Source: WHSM01 sp050701635 (GTDB lineage Bacteria; Actinomycetota; Actinomycetes; Mycobacteriales; Micromonosporaceae). From it: a stretch of 10,548 nt of DNA. Where the stretch lies: the NCBI GenBank assembly GCA_050701635.1, contig JBOGDF010000197.1, positions 1 through 10,548 on the forward strand, written 5' to 3'. This document shows positions 1-8,053 of this stretch, one piece after another. Within the stretch, counting starts at the first letter, position 1. Every line of letters begins with the position of its first letter. The notes beneath the pieces were generated by a model. It was not told where the DNA came from and did no database searches. It worked only from the letters and a program-made list of their open reading frames with translations. The position numbers were made by a program, and so were the translations under genes.

Positions 1-2
1 CA

Positions 3-326
3 GTGAACCCTGGTGGTGGCATGGACATGCAGCAGCTGCTGCTGCAGGCGCAGAAGATGCAGGAGCAGCTCGCCAGCGCGCAGGCTGAGCTCGCCGAAGC
101 CGAGGTGACCGGCACCGCCGGCGGCGGGCTGGTGATCGCGACGGTGAGCGGCGCCGGCGAGCTCAAGTCGCTCGACATCGACCCGTCCGTGGTCGATCCC
201 GACGACATCGAAACGCTCGGTGACCTGATCGTGGCGGCGGTACGCAGCGCGACCAGCGAAGCCCAGAAGCTCGGCCAGCAGAAGATGGGCCCGATCGCCG
301 GCGGCATCCCGGGCCTGGGACTTTAG
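3..326 (+). CDS. ybaB: YbaB/EbfC family nucleoid-associated protein
   Basis: This 107-residue protein matches the YbaB/EbfC family, small dimeric DNA-binding proteins that associate with the nucleoid and are often encoded next to recR. The N-terminus is rich in Gln, Met and Leu (MQQLLLQAQKMQEQLA, about residues 9-24) and continues as a helix to AELAEAEVTG. The family core follows: a Gly-rich turn (TAGGGLVIATVSGAGELKSLDID, about 37-59) and the VDPDDIETLGDLIVAAVRSA helix. A Gly-rich tail (about 90-107) closes it. GTG at base 3 is taken as the start because it gives normal family length. ATG codons at 21 and 27 are alternatives, and the ribosome binding site cannot be judged since the window begins two bases upstream. 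The TAG stop directly abuts the recR start, so the two are very likely co-transcribed and probably coupled. The family assignment is firm; the exact start is less so. Confidence 0.93.
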   Translation: MNPGGGMDMQQLLLQAQKMQEQLASAQAELAEAEVTGTAGGGLVIATVSGAGELKSLDIDPSVVDPDDIETLGDLIVAAVRSATSEAQKLGQQKMGPIAGGIPGLGL

Positions 327-926
327 GTGTACGAGGGCGCGATCGCCGACCTGATCGACGAGCTGGGACGGCTGCCCGGCGTCGGCCCGAAGAGCGCACA
401 GCGGATCGCGTTCTACATCCTGGCGGCGGATCCGGCCGATGTGGCGCGACTGTCGCAAGTGCTCAAACGGGTCAAGGACCAGGTCCGGTTCTGCATCGTC
501 TGCTTCAACGTGGCCGAGGAGGAGCAGTGCCGGATCTGCCGTGACGCGCGGCGTACCGACGAGGTGATCTGCGTCGTCGAGGAGCCCAAGGACGTGATCG
601 CGATCGAGCGTACGGGGGAGTTCCGCGGGCGCTACCACGTGCTCGGCGGGGCGATCAATCCGCTGGAGGGGATCGGCCCCGACAACCTGCGGATCCGGGA
701 GCTGATGGTGAGGCTGCAGTCCGGTGTGGTGAAGGAGCTGATCCTGGCCACCGACCCGAATACCGAGGGCGAGGCGACGGCGACCTACGTTGCCTTGCTG
801 GTCAAGCCGATGGGGCTCACGGTGACCCGGTTGGCCAGCGGCCTGCCGGTGGGCGGCGACCTGGAGTACGCCGACGAGATCACGCTCGGCCGCGCCTTCG
901 AAGGCCGCCGCACGCTCGACGTATAG
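327..926 (+). CDS. recR: Recombination mediator protein RecR
   Basis: RecR (199 residues, normal length) works with RecO and RecF in the cytoplasm to load RecA on gapped DNA during recombinational repair. All family modules are visible in order. A helix-hairpin-helix contains LPGVGPKSAQRIAFYIL (about 16-32). A four-cysteine zinc motif has Cys56, Cys59, Cys68 and Cys71 (FCIVC, then CRIC). A Toprim domain runs from VICVVEEPKDV (about 80-90, with the conserved Glu) through ATDPNTEGEATA (about 141-152). The C-terminal SGLPVGGDLEYADEITLGRA (about 171-190) is the conserved Walker-B-like end. The GTG start directly follows the TAG of the upstream ybaB-type gene, and GGGA at about 317-320 can act as its ribosome binding site. 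This pairing is common in bacteria. No truncation or missing key residue is seen. Confidence 0.97.
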   Translation: MYEGAIADLIDELGRLPGVGPKSAQRIAFYILAADPADVARLSQVLKRVKDQVRFCIVCFNVAEEEQCRICRDARRTDEVICVVEEPKDVIAIERTGEFRGRYHVLGGAINPLEGIGPDNLRIRELMVRLQSGVVKELILATDPNTEGEATATYVALLVKPMGLTVTRLASGLPVGGDLEYADEITLGRAFEGRRTLDV

Positions 927-956
927 CCGGTTTCCACGGCCATCTGGTTACTGGTT

Positions 957-975
957 TCGGACACGGTTTGTCCGA
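957..975 (+). terminator. Candidate hairpin after recR
   Basis: TCGGACA and TGTCCGA form a perfect 7-bp stem around a 5-base loop, starting 30 bases after the recR stop. A further CCGGT (927-931) and ACCGG (977-981) could pair outside it. There is no T-tract, so it would be a U-poor terminator of the kind proposed for high-GC actinomycetes, or a 3'-end stabiliser. It may equally be chance. Confidence 0.3.
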
Positions 976-1045
976 CACCGGACGCCCTGAACAGGCGACC
1001 CTCCGTCCTAGATGACGTTCAGGTACCGATTCTTCGCGAGATGCT

Positions 1046-1073
1046 TTGTTCTGCGTCACACCGTCGCTAGGTT
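1046..1073 (+). promoter_or_regulatory. Candidate promoter for the peptide transporter operon
   Basis: TTGTTC (1046-1051) and TAGGTT (1068-1073) are separated by 16 bases. TAGGTT fits the actinomycete housekeeping -10 pattern and TTGTTC is a half-match to the -35. The site is in the 227-bp gap between recR and the lipoprotein gene, about 80 bases before its ATG, and would give a leader of roughly 75 bases. This is a pattern match only. Confidence 0.4.
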
Positions 1074-1153
1074 CGGGGGCTGACCGCGCTGTTGTGGGCG
1101 CGGGCGGACCGCGCCGTACAGGTGGCGCGTCAACCGACGGACAGGGGTTACAG

Positions 1154-2818
1154 ATGCAGGTACGGAGGCTCAAGGCCGCGGTTGCCGTGGCCGCCGCCGT
1201 CACACTCGCCGCCGGCATGGCCGGATGTGCGGAGAGCCAGCGTGGCGATGGTGGCAGTGCCAAGGACAAACTGGTCTTCGGCGCCGCGGGCGCACCAGCC
1301 AACTTCGACCCGGCTTTCGCGAGCGACGGCGAGACGTTCCGGGTGGACCGCCAGTTGTACGAGACGCTGATCAACCACAAGCCCGGTTCGGCCGAGCTGA
1401 CGCCCGGCCTGGCCGAGTCGTGGGACCACAGCGCGGACGGCAAGGAGTGGACCTTCAAGCTCCGCAAGGGGGTGAAGTTCCACGACGGCACCGACTTCAA
1501 CGCCGCCGCGGTGTGCGCCAACTTCGACCGCTGGTACAACCTCAGCGCGGAGGCGGCGCAGGCGCAGGCGTCGTACTACCTGGATGTGTTCGGCGGCTTC
1601 AAGAAGAACACCAGTGAGGACTTCAGCGAGTCGCTGTACGACAGCTGCTCGGTCACCGACGACTCCACCGCGGTGGTCAAGCTGAAGGGCTTCGCGGGCA
1701 AGTTCCCCGCGGCGTTCACCCTCACCTCGCTGTCGATGTCGAGCCCTGAGGCGTTGAAGAAGTACGACGCCGACAACGTCACCCAGGAGGGTGAGGCGTT
1801 CAACTACCCGGCGTACGCCATGGAGCACCCGACCGGCACCGGGCCGTACAAGTTCGTCAAGTACGACGAGGCGAACGGCACCGTGACGCTCGAGAAGAAC
1901 GACAAGTACTGGGGCGACAAGGCGAAGATCAAGACCCTGATCTTCAAGGTGATTCCGGACGAGAACGCGCGTAAGCAGGAGCTGCGGTCCGGCGCGATCG
2001 ACGGCTACGACCTGCCGTCGCCGGCCGACTACAAGGCGCTCAAGGACGAGGGGTTCAACCTCCAGGTCCGCGACGCGTTCAACGTGCTCTACCTGGGCAT
2101 GAACCAGAAGGGCCCGGCGAAGAAGCTGGCCGACATCCGGGTGCGCAAGGCGATCGCGTACGCGATCAACCGCGAAGACCTGGTGAAGACCAAGCTGCCC
2201 TCGGGCGCTGAGGTCGCCACCCAGTTCATGCCGAGCACCGTGGTCGGGTACGCCGACGACGTCGAGAAGTACACGTACGACCTGGACAAGGCCAAGTCGC
2301 TCCTGAAGGAAGCCGGCGCGCAGAACTTGAAGATCAAGTTCTACTACCCGACTGAGGTCACTCGGCCGTACATGCCGAACCCGAAGGAGATCTTCACGGT
2401 CATCGCCAACGACCTGAAGAAGGCGGGCATCACCGTCGAGCCGGTCGCCAAGCCGTGGACCGACTACCTCGACGCGACCAGCCAGACCAGCGACCACGAC
2501 CTGCACCTGCTGGGGTGGACCGGCGACTTCAACTACGCCGGCAACTTCACCGGTACGTTCTTCGGCCGTGGCAAGAAGCAGTTCGGTGACGAGGGCATGA
2601 AGGACATGTTCGCCGCGATCGCGAAGGCCGACACCACGGTCGACGCGGCCGAGGCGGAGGCCGCCTGGCAGGACGTCAACCGCAAGGTGATGAGCACCTG
2701 GCTGCCGGCGTTCCCGATTTCGCACTCGCCGCCGGCCATCGTGGTGGCGAAGAACGTCAAGGGCCTCGTCCCGAGCCCCCTGACGGCGGAAGAGTTCTAC
2801 ACGGTGTATTTCGAGTAG
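1154..2818 (+). CDS. Peptide-type ABC transporter substrate-binding lipoprotein
   Basis: This 554-residue protein is the extracellular solute receptor of the importer encoded by the next four genes (family 5, DppA/OppA-like). It begins with a lipoprotein signal peptide: MQVRRLK, a hydrophobic Ala/Val stretch, then the lipobox MAGC with Cys25 as the lipid-modified residue. Family 5 landmarks follow: FDPAFASDGETFRVDRQLYE, LTPGLAESWDHSADGKEWTF, LRKGVKFHDGTDFNA, GTGPYKFVKYDEANG, DKYWGDKAKI and IRVRKAIAYAINREDLV. The length is typical. The ATG at 1154 is chosen over an in-frame GTG at 1046 because it places the signal peptide at the N-terminus and has AGGGG at 1143-1147, six bases upstream. The ligand is probably oligo- or dipeptide, but nickel, opine or other family 5 ligands cannot be excluded. 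A perfect hairpin lies 13 bases after the stop and likely sets its expression above that of the membrane parts. Confidence 0.95.
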   Translation: MQVRRLKAAVAVAAAVTLAAGMAGCAESQRGDGGSAKDKLVFGAAGAPANFDPAFASDGETFRVDRQLYETLINHKPGSAELTPGLAESWDHSADGKEWTFKLRKGVKFHDGTDFNAAAVCANFDRWYNLSAEAAQAQASYYLDVFGGFKKNTSEDFSESLYDSCSVTDDSTAVVKLKGFAGKFPAAFTLTSLSMSSPEALKKYDADNVTQEGEAFNYPAYAMEHPTGTGPYKFVKYDEANGTVTLEKNDKYWGDKAKIKTLIFKVIPDENARKQELRSGAIDGYDLPSPADYKALKDEGFNLQVRDAFNVLYLGMNQKGPAKKLADIRVRKAIAYAINREDLVKTKLPSGAEVATQFMPSTVVGYADDVEKYTYDLDKAKSLLKEAGAQNLKIKFYYPTEVTRPYMPNPKEIFTVIANDLKKAGITVEPVAKPWTDYLDATSQTSDHDLHLLGWTGDFNYAGNFTGTFFGRGKKQFGDEGMKDMFAAIAKADTTVDAAEAEAAWQDVNRKVMSTWLPAFPISHSPPAIVVAKNVKGLVPSPLTAEEFYTVYFE

Positions 2819-2831
2819 GTCGTAGTGAAAA

Positions 2832-2868
2832 GGTGACGCCCCAGCGGATGGTCCGCTGGGGCGTCACC
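2832..2868 (+). terminator. Perfect 17-bp hairpin between binding protein and permease genes
   Basis: GGTGACGCCCCAGCGGA (2832-2848) and its exact reverse complement (2852-2868) flank a 3-base loop TGG. The stem is GC-rich and begins 13 bases after the lipoprotein gene stop. No T-run follows (ATCTAGTG), so it is a U-poor actinomycete-type structure. In binding-protein operons such hairpins typically act as partial terminators or protect the upstream mRNA from 3' decay, giving more binding protein than permease. Either role is inference, but the structure is clear. Confidence 0.75.
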
Positions 2869-2950
2869 ATCTAGTGTTTCGTGAGGCCCGGCTCCGCGTT
2901 CGGTGCGCCCGGCGCCCCGGGACACCACTGGTACGGAGAGAGAGACCGCA

Positions 2951-3955
2951 ATGTTGCGAGTCGTCGTACGCCGTCTGCTGCAGATGGTGCTGACGCTGTT
3001 CGTGCTCTCGGCACTGATGTTCGCGTGGTTGCGTAACCTGCCCGGCGGCCCGGTCTCGGCGATGCTGGGCGAGCGGGCGACGCCCGAGCGGGTCGCCCAG
3101 CTGCGCCACGCGCTCGGCTATGACCAGCCGATCTGGATCCAGTACGGCCGGTGGCTGGGCCGGATGGTCACCGGTAACTTCGGCAACTCCTCGGCCAGCG
3201 GCCGCCCGATCGGCGAGGAGCTGGCCCACTCGTTCCCCGGCACCATGGAGCTGAGCTTCTTCGCGCTGGTGTTCGCGATCGGGCTCGGGATCCCGCTGGG
3301 CTACCTGGCGGCCCGGTTCCACGGCCGGCTGCTCGACAGCGCGATCGTGATCGGCACCCTGGTCGGGGTGTCGGTGCCGGTGTTCTTCCTCGGCTACCTG
3401 CTCAAGCAGGGCTTCGCGGTGGAGCTGGGGTGGTTCCCGCCCTCCGGCCGCGCCGACGTCACCCTCAACGCCACGCACGTCACGAACTTCTACATACTCG
3501 ACGGGCTGTTAACCCGGGAGTGGGACGTCGCCGCGGACGCGTTCGTGCACCTGCTGCTGCCGGCGCTCACCCTGGGCACGATCCCGCTGGCGGTGATCGT
3601 ACGGATCACCCGCGCCAGCGTGCTGGACGTACTGAACGAGGACTACGTACGGACCGCGGAGGCGAAGGGGCTGCGGCAGAGCACGATCCGGGGCCGGCAC
3701 GTGCTGCGCAACGCCCTGCTGCCGGTGGTGACCACGATCGGGCTGCAGACCGGTCTGCTGCTCGCCGGCGCGGTGCTCACCGAGCGGGTGTTCAACTTCC
3801 GGGGCATCGGTTGGCTGCTCGCCGAGGGCATCGAGCGGCGGGACTATCCACGGTTGCAGGCGGTCATCCTGCTGGCCGCGTTCGTGTACGTGATCGTCAA
3901 CCTGCTGGTCGACCTCTCGTACGCCGTCATCGATCCCAGGGTGCGGGTCCGATGA
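2951..3955 (+). CDS. DppB-type ABC transporter permease
   Basis: This 334-residue integral membrane protein is one half of the translocation channel of a peptide-type importer. About six hydrophobic segments are visible, near residues 9-27, 101-121, 131-150, 199-219, 256-276 and 303-323. The conserved N-terminal pattern RRLLQMVLTLFVLS and the PGGP motif near residue 31 are typical of the DppB group. The cytoplasmic EAA coupling loop reads DYVRTAEAKGLRQSTIRGRH (about 231-250), and the C-terminus ends in the usual YAVIDPRVR. The ATG at 2951 is preferred over an in-frame GTG at 2903 because the membrane anchor starts there and a GGAGAGAGAG stretch (2935-2944) precedes it. Codon 187 is TTA (3509-3511), the only in-frame TTA noticed in the window, with ATA five codons earlier. 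The stop TGA overlaps the ATG of a 13-codon mini-ORF that leads to the next permease gene. Confidence 0.95.
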   Translation: MLRVVVRRLLQMVLTLFVLSALMFAWLRNLPGGPVSAMLGERATPERVAQLRHALGYDQPIWIQYGRWLGRMVTGNFGNSSASGRPIGEELAHSFPGTMELSFFALVFAIGLGIPLGYLAARFHGRLLDSAIVIGTLVGVSVPVFFLGYLLKQGFAVELGWFPPSGRADVTLNATHVTNFYILDGLLTREWDVAADAFVHLLLPALTLGTIPLAVIVRITRASVLDVLNEDYVRTAEAKGLRQSTIRGRHVLRNALLPVVTTIGLQTGLLLAGAVLTERVFNFRGIGWLLAEGIERRDYPRLQAVILLAAFVYVIVNLLVDLSYAVIDPRVRVR

Positions 3956-3993
3956 ACGCGGCAGCACAGCCCCGCGGGGAGGAGGCGCGATGA
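3952..3993 (+). other. 13-codon mini-ORF bridging the two permease genes
   Basis: An ATG at 3952 overlaps the stop of the upstream permease gene as ATGA. It opens a frame encoding MNAAAQPRGEEAR, whose TGA stop overlaps the next permease's ATG at 3990, again as ATGA. It is not in frame with either permease. The strong ribosome binding site of the downstream gene (AGGAGG, 3980-3985) lies inside it. It may be a coupling leader that keeps ribosomes moving across the 34-base gap, or simple coincidence. No function is claimed for the peptide. Confidence 0.35.
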
Positions 3994-4925
3994 TCGAGAA
4001 GCTGGCCCAGTCCAGGAAGGACCGGATCGACGCGCTGGCCGAGGCGTCGGCGGTGAGCGGCGGCACCAGCCTGTTCGTGGACGCGATGCGCCGGCTGGTA
4101 CGCAGCCCGGTGGCGATCGCCGGCGGCGTGCTGATCGGAGCCTTCCTGCTGCTCGCAATCTTCGCGCCGTTGATCGCGCCGCACGACCCCACCGAAGACT
4201 TCAAGGTGCTCAAAGGCACCGTCGACTCCATCCCGTCCGACGTCGAGGGGTTCTGGCTGGGCGGAGACCAGAACGGCCGCGACTTCGCGTCCCGCCTGAT
4301 CTACGGCTCCCAGCAGACACTGTTCGTCGGCGTGCTGGCCACCCTGCTCGGGCTGGCCGCCGGTGTCGTGATCGGCGGCGTCGCCGGCGCGATCGGCGGC
4401 TGGGTGGACGCGGCGCTGATGCGGTTCACCGACGTACTGCTGGCGATCCCCAGCCTGCTGCTGGCGATCAGCCTGGTGGCGCTGGCGGAACGGCCCAGCC
4501 AGTGGACGGTGATCATCGCGATCGCCACCGTGACGGTGCCGATCTTCGCCCGGCTGCTGCGCGGCTCGATGCTGGCGCAGCGGGAGTCCGAGCACGTGCT
4601 GGCGGCGCGGGCGCTCGGCGTACGGGAGCACACGATCGTGCTGCGGCACATGCTGCCCAACTCGCTGGCGCCCGTACTGGTGCAGGCCACGCTGACCCTG
4701 GCGGTGGCGATCCTGGACGCCGCGGCGCTGTCCTTCCTGGGGCTGGGCGACCAGGACATCCACCGCGCCGAGTGGGGGATGATGCTCGGCGAGGCGCAGC
4801 GCTACCTGGACGTACGGGCCGCGCTGGCGATGTATCCGGCGTTCGCGATCATCGTGGTCGCGCTCGGCTTCACCCTGCTCGGGGAGTCGATGCGCGAGGC
4901 CCTGGACCCGAAGAACCGGCGGTAG
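3990..4925 (+). CDS. DppC-type ABC transporter permease
   Basis: This 311-residue membrane protein is the second channel subunit and should pair with the DppB-type permease encoded just upstream. It has the OppC-type N-terminal region, with a polar stretch of about 38 residues before the first membrane segment (about 39-61) and the APLIAPHDP motif (about 59-67). The family signature LGGDQNGRDFASRLIYGSQ lies at about 90-108. Further hydrophobic segments lie near 111-133, 147-166, 172-189, 228-250 and 279-298. The EAA loop (EHVLAARALGVREHTIVLRH, about 201-220) contacts an ATPase. AGGAGG at 3980-3985 is four bases before the ATG, which supports the start. The C-terminus (GESMREALDPKNRR) is standard for the family. 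The ATPase gene that follows begins three bases after its stop, so this is one operon. Confidence 0.95.
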   Translation: MIEKLAQSRKDRIDALAEASAVSGGTSLFVDAMRRLVRSPVAIAGGVLIGAFLLLAIFAPLIAPHDPTEDFKVLKGTVDSIPSDVEGFWLGGDQNGRDFASRLIYGSQQTLFVGVLATLLGLAAGVVIGGVAGAIGGWVDAALMRFTDVLLAIPSLLLAISLVALAERPSQWTVIIAIATVTVPIFARLLRGSMLAQRESEHVLAARALGVREHTIVLRHMLPNSLAPVLVQATLTLAVAILDAAALSFLGLGDQDIHRAEWGMMLGEAQRYLDVRAALAMYPAFAIIVVALGFTLLGESMREALDPKNRR

Positions 4926-4928
4926 ACG

Positions 4929-5954
4929 ATGGCCCTTCTGGAAGTCCGCGATCTCACCGTCGTGTTCAAGCGGCGGGGTACGAAGCCGTTCACGGCGGTC
5001 GACGGCGTGAGCTTCTCGGTGGAGGCCGGCCAGACGGTCGGCCTGGTCGGGGAGTCCGGCTGCGGCAAGTCGGTCACCTCGCTGGCGATCATGGGGCTGC
5101 TGCCGCGGCGTGGCGTACGGGTCACCGGCGAGGTGCTCTTCGAGGGCGAGGACCTGCTCAAGCTGCGCCCGGACGACATGCGGGACCGCCGGGGCCGCGA
5201 CATCGGCATGATCTTCCAGGACCCGCTGTCCTCACTGAACCCGGTGGTGCCGATCGGCATCCAGGTCGCCGAGGTGCTGGAACGGCACCGCGGTATGGAC
5301 CACAAGCAGGCGCGGCAGGAATCCCGCGAACTGTTGGACGCGGTCGGGATCCCGGAGCCGGGGCTGCGGCTGAAGTCGTACCCCCATCAGCTCTCCGGCG
5401 GGATGCGGCAGCGCGCCCTGATCGCGATGGCGCTGGCGTGCAAGCCGCGGCTGCTGATCGCCGACGAGCCGACCACCGCGCTCGACGTCACGATCCAGGC
5501 GCAGATCCTGCAGCTGCTGCGGGATCTGGTGGACGACAACCCGGACACCGCGATGATGCTGATCACGCACGACCTGGGCGTGGTGGCGGGGATGTGCGGC
5601 GTGGTCAACGTGCTGTACGCCGGCCGGATCGTGGAGAACGCGGGGCGGCGCCAGCTGTTCGGCGAGCCGAAGCACCCGTACACCCACGGGCTTCTGGGGT
5701 CGGTGCCGCGACTCGACCAGCCGCGCGGCTCGCTGCTGTACCCGATCCGGGGCAACATCAACGACAACATCCCGTGGCACCAGGGCTGCGCGTTCGCGCC
5801 CCGCTGCGACAACGTCCTGGATGTCTGCGTACGGGACACCCCCGAGCTGCTGCACGACGGCTACCGGCTGCTGCGCTGCCACAACCCGGTCGACCCGGGC
5901 ACCCCGGCCGCCGAGAAGGACAAAGCCGCCGGCGAGGAGGTACGGACCACGTGA
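4929..5954 (+). CDS. DppD-type ABC transporter ATP-binding protein
   Basis: This 341-residue cytoplasmic ATPase powers peptide uptake through the two permeases upstream. In order it shows Walker A GESGCGKS (about 41-48), the Q-loop FQDPLSSLNP (Gln97), the signature LSGGM (about 155-159), Walker B LLIADE (about 175-180) with the D-loop ALD, and the switch His214 in ITHD. The C-terminal oligopeptide/dipeptide transporter extension begins near KHPYTHGLL (about 248) and holds four cysteines (287, 293, 300 and 317, spacing CX5CX6CX16C). Such cysteines are reported to bind an iron-sulfur cluster in some DppD subunits, so a cluster here is plausible but not shown. The start ATG lies three bases after the previous stop. 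The stop TGA overlaps a GTG that begins the first copy of a 77-base repeat, while AGGAGG at 5935-5940 looks like the original ribosome binding site for the next ATPase gene. Confidence 0.96.
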   Translation: MALLEVRDLTVVFKRRGTKPFTAVDGVSFSVEAGQTVGLVGESGCGKSVTSLAIMGLLPRRGVRVTGEVLFEGEDLLKLRPDDMRDRRGRDIGMIFQDPLSSLNPVVPIGIQVAEVLERHRGMDHKQARQESRELLDAVGIPEPGLRLKSYPHQLSGGMRQRALIAMALACKPRLLIADEPTTALDVTIQAQILQLLRDLVDDNPDTAMMLITHDLGVVAGMCGVVNVLYAGRIVENAGRRQLFGEPKHPYTHGLLGSVPRLDQPRGSLLYPIRGNINDNIPWHQGCAFAPRCDNVLDVCVRDTPELLHDGYRLLRCHNPVDPGTPAAEKDKAAGEEVRTT

Positions 5955-6104
5955 GCGAGCGGAGCGAGCGAACTGGTGGGCACAGCAGCGTGCGCGAACG
6001 CGCCGCCGAGCGAAGCGAGGCGTGCAAATGAGCGAGCGGAGCGAGCGAACTGGTGGGCACAGCAGCGTGTGCGAACGCGCCGCCGAGCGAAGCGAGGCGT
6101 GCAA
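5951..6104 (+). repeat. Two tandem 77-bp SERSER repeat units in an operon junction
   Basis: Units 5951-6027 and 6028-6104 are 77 bases each and differ at only two positions: base 1 (G or A) and base 43 (C at 5993, T at 6070). The first ten bases (GTGAGCGAGC) recur at 6105-6114 as the start of the next ATPase gene. Each unit opens with a start codon and encodes 26 residues, MSERSERTGGHSS followed by a Cys- and Arg-containing tail to EACK. Each carries GAGG seven bases before its end, and its TGA overlaps the next start as ATGA or GTGA (micro-ORFs 5951-6031 and 6028-6108). The unit begins with two tandem copies of GAGCGAGCG. The pair separates the AGGAGG at 5935-5940 from what was probably the original GTG start. 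Similar SERSER-type peptides are, as far as I recall, recurrent at actinomycete gene borders, which suggests a dispersed repeat family. Confidence 0.9.
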
Positions 6105-7277
<1,173 letters not shown>

Positions 7278-7292
7278 CTCGTACCTTGCCAG

Positions 7293-7919
7293 CTAGGCGC
7301 AGGACTGGAGCATCTCGCCCAGTGCGGACTTCTCCGGGTCGGTGATGGTGAGCTGGTAGTCGTACTTCACGTCGATCCACCAGCGCGAATAGTCGCACCA
7401 GACCTCGGCGTTGGTGGGGCGCCACTCTGACGGATCCTGGTCGCCCTTGGAGCTGTTGCTGGACGCCGTCACCGCGATCAGCTGGCCGCGTTCGGTGTCG
7501 TTGGCGAAGACCTCGCGTTCGTCGTCGGTCCACTCGCTGGCGCCGGAACGCCAGGCGTTCGCCAGCGGCACCATGTGGTCGATGCTGGCCTCACGCGGCT
7601 GGTCCACCCAGACCTCGTCGTACACGCTGAACCAGCGGCCGCTGGTCGGGTAGCAGTCGTTGCCGACCTCGACGTCGGTGCCCTCCCGCTTGAGGGCGAA
7701 CTCCCGGGCGTTGCAGTTGTCGCCCTTGTCGGCCCAGGTCGGGAACCGGTCCCGGCTGTAGCCGTCCATCGGGCCGGGTGGGGCGACGGTCAGGCCGGCG
7801 AGCTGCTGCTCGGATTCTGTGACCGGCGGTGGTTCCGGTGGGTAGGCCAGCGCCGGGCCGGCGAGCCCGAGCGGCACCAGGATTGCGATGAGTACGAAGA
7901 GGAAGAGTGTGCGTCGCAT
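7293..7919 (-). CDS. Secreted HNH endonuclease family protein
   Basis: This 208-residue protein has a signal peptide: MRRT, a hydrophobic stretch LFLFVLIAILVPLGLAG, then ALA before Tyr26 as a likely cleavage site. The mature part resembles the HNH family related to the GmrSD C-terminal/DUF1524 domain. The central motif SIDHMVPLANAWRSGA (about 112-127) supplies the Asp-His core. ELIAVTA-like residues and ASSNSSKGDQDPSEWRP (about 152-168) supply the Asn and Lys region. Four cysteines (69, 89, 175 and 207) could form two disulfides, as expected outside the cell. It is probably an extracellular nuclease, but activity is inferred. ATG at 7919 has GGGG nine bases upstream. ATG at 7928 (adding MAQ) is equally possible, and a longer frame from 8201 is unlikely. 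It converges on the transporter operon with only 15 bases between the stops, and no terminator is visible there. Confidence 0.88.
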   Translation of the reverse strand: MRRTLFLFVLIAILVPLGLAGPALAYPPEPPPVTESEQQLAGLTVAPPGPMDGYSRDRFPTWADKGDNCNAREFALKREGTDVEVGNDCYPTSGRWFSVYDEVWVDQPREASIDHMVPLANAWRSGASEWTDDEREVFANDTERGQLIAVTASSNSSKGDQDPSEWRPTNAEVWCDYSRWWIDVKYDYQLTITDPEKSALGEMLQSCA

Positions 7920-7960
7920 CTGAGCCATCCCCGAGGTGTACGAGCACGTTTGCCCACCAT

Positions 7961-7991
7961 GCCGTATTGCGCCGTACCTCAGGAATATCAA
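7961..7991 (-). promoter_or_regulatory. Weak candidate promoter for the HNH nuclease gene
   Basis: Read on the minus strand, TTGATA (7991-7986) matches five of six -35 consensus bases. It lies in an AT-richer patch (about 7981-8015) that is unusual for this window. The -10 is unclear: TACGGC (7966-7961) is 19 bases away and CAATAC (7969-7964) is 16 bases away. The gap between this gene and the small gene upstream (7920-8053) otherwise shows nothing recognisable. Confidence 0.22.
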
Positions 7992-8053
7992 GGGTATGAG
8001 CAATTTACGCCAATCCGGCGCCGCGCCAGCGCCCGCGCCCCCTGACGGCCGGC

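Noticed and set aside
28..45. CAGCAGCTGCTG palindrome near the start of the ybaB-type gene
   Set aside because: Explained by the coding of Gln-Gln-Leu-Leu; a similar run occurs near 10342 for the same reason.
927..1153. Riboswitch or T-box in the leader of the transporter operon
   Set aside because: Only one short hairpin and a promoter-like pair are visible; no conserved core motif was recognised.
1148..2725. Long minus-strand open frame (525 codons) opposite the binding-protein gene
   Set aside because: It is Arg/Val/Leu/Gly-rich with no domain, and mirrors the third-position GC bias of the real gene; a high-GC artefact.
4502..6031. Long + frame (509 codons) crossing the permease and DppD-type genes
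   Set aside because: Gly/Arg/Ala-rich shadow frame; only its last codons coincide with the real 77-base repeat unit.
5951..6104. CRISPR-like array
   Set aside because: The two units are directly abutted with no unique spacers, and no cas genes are present.
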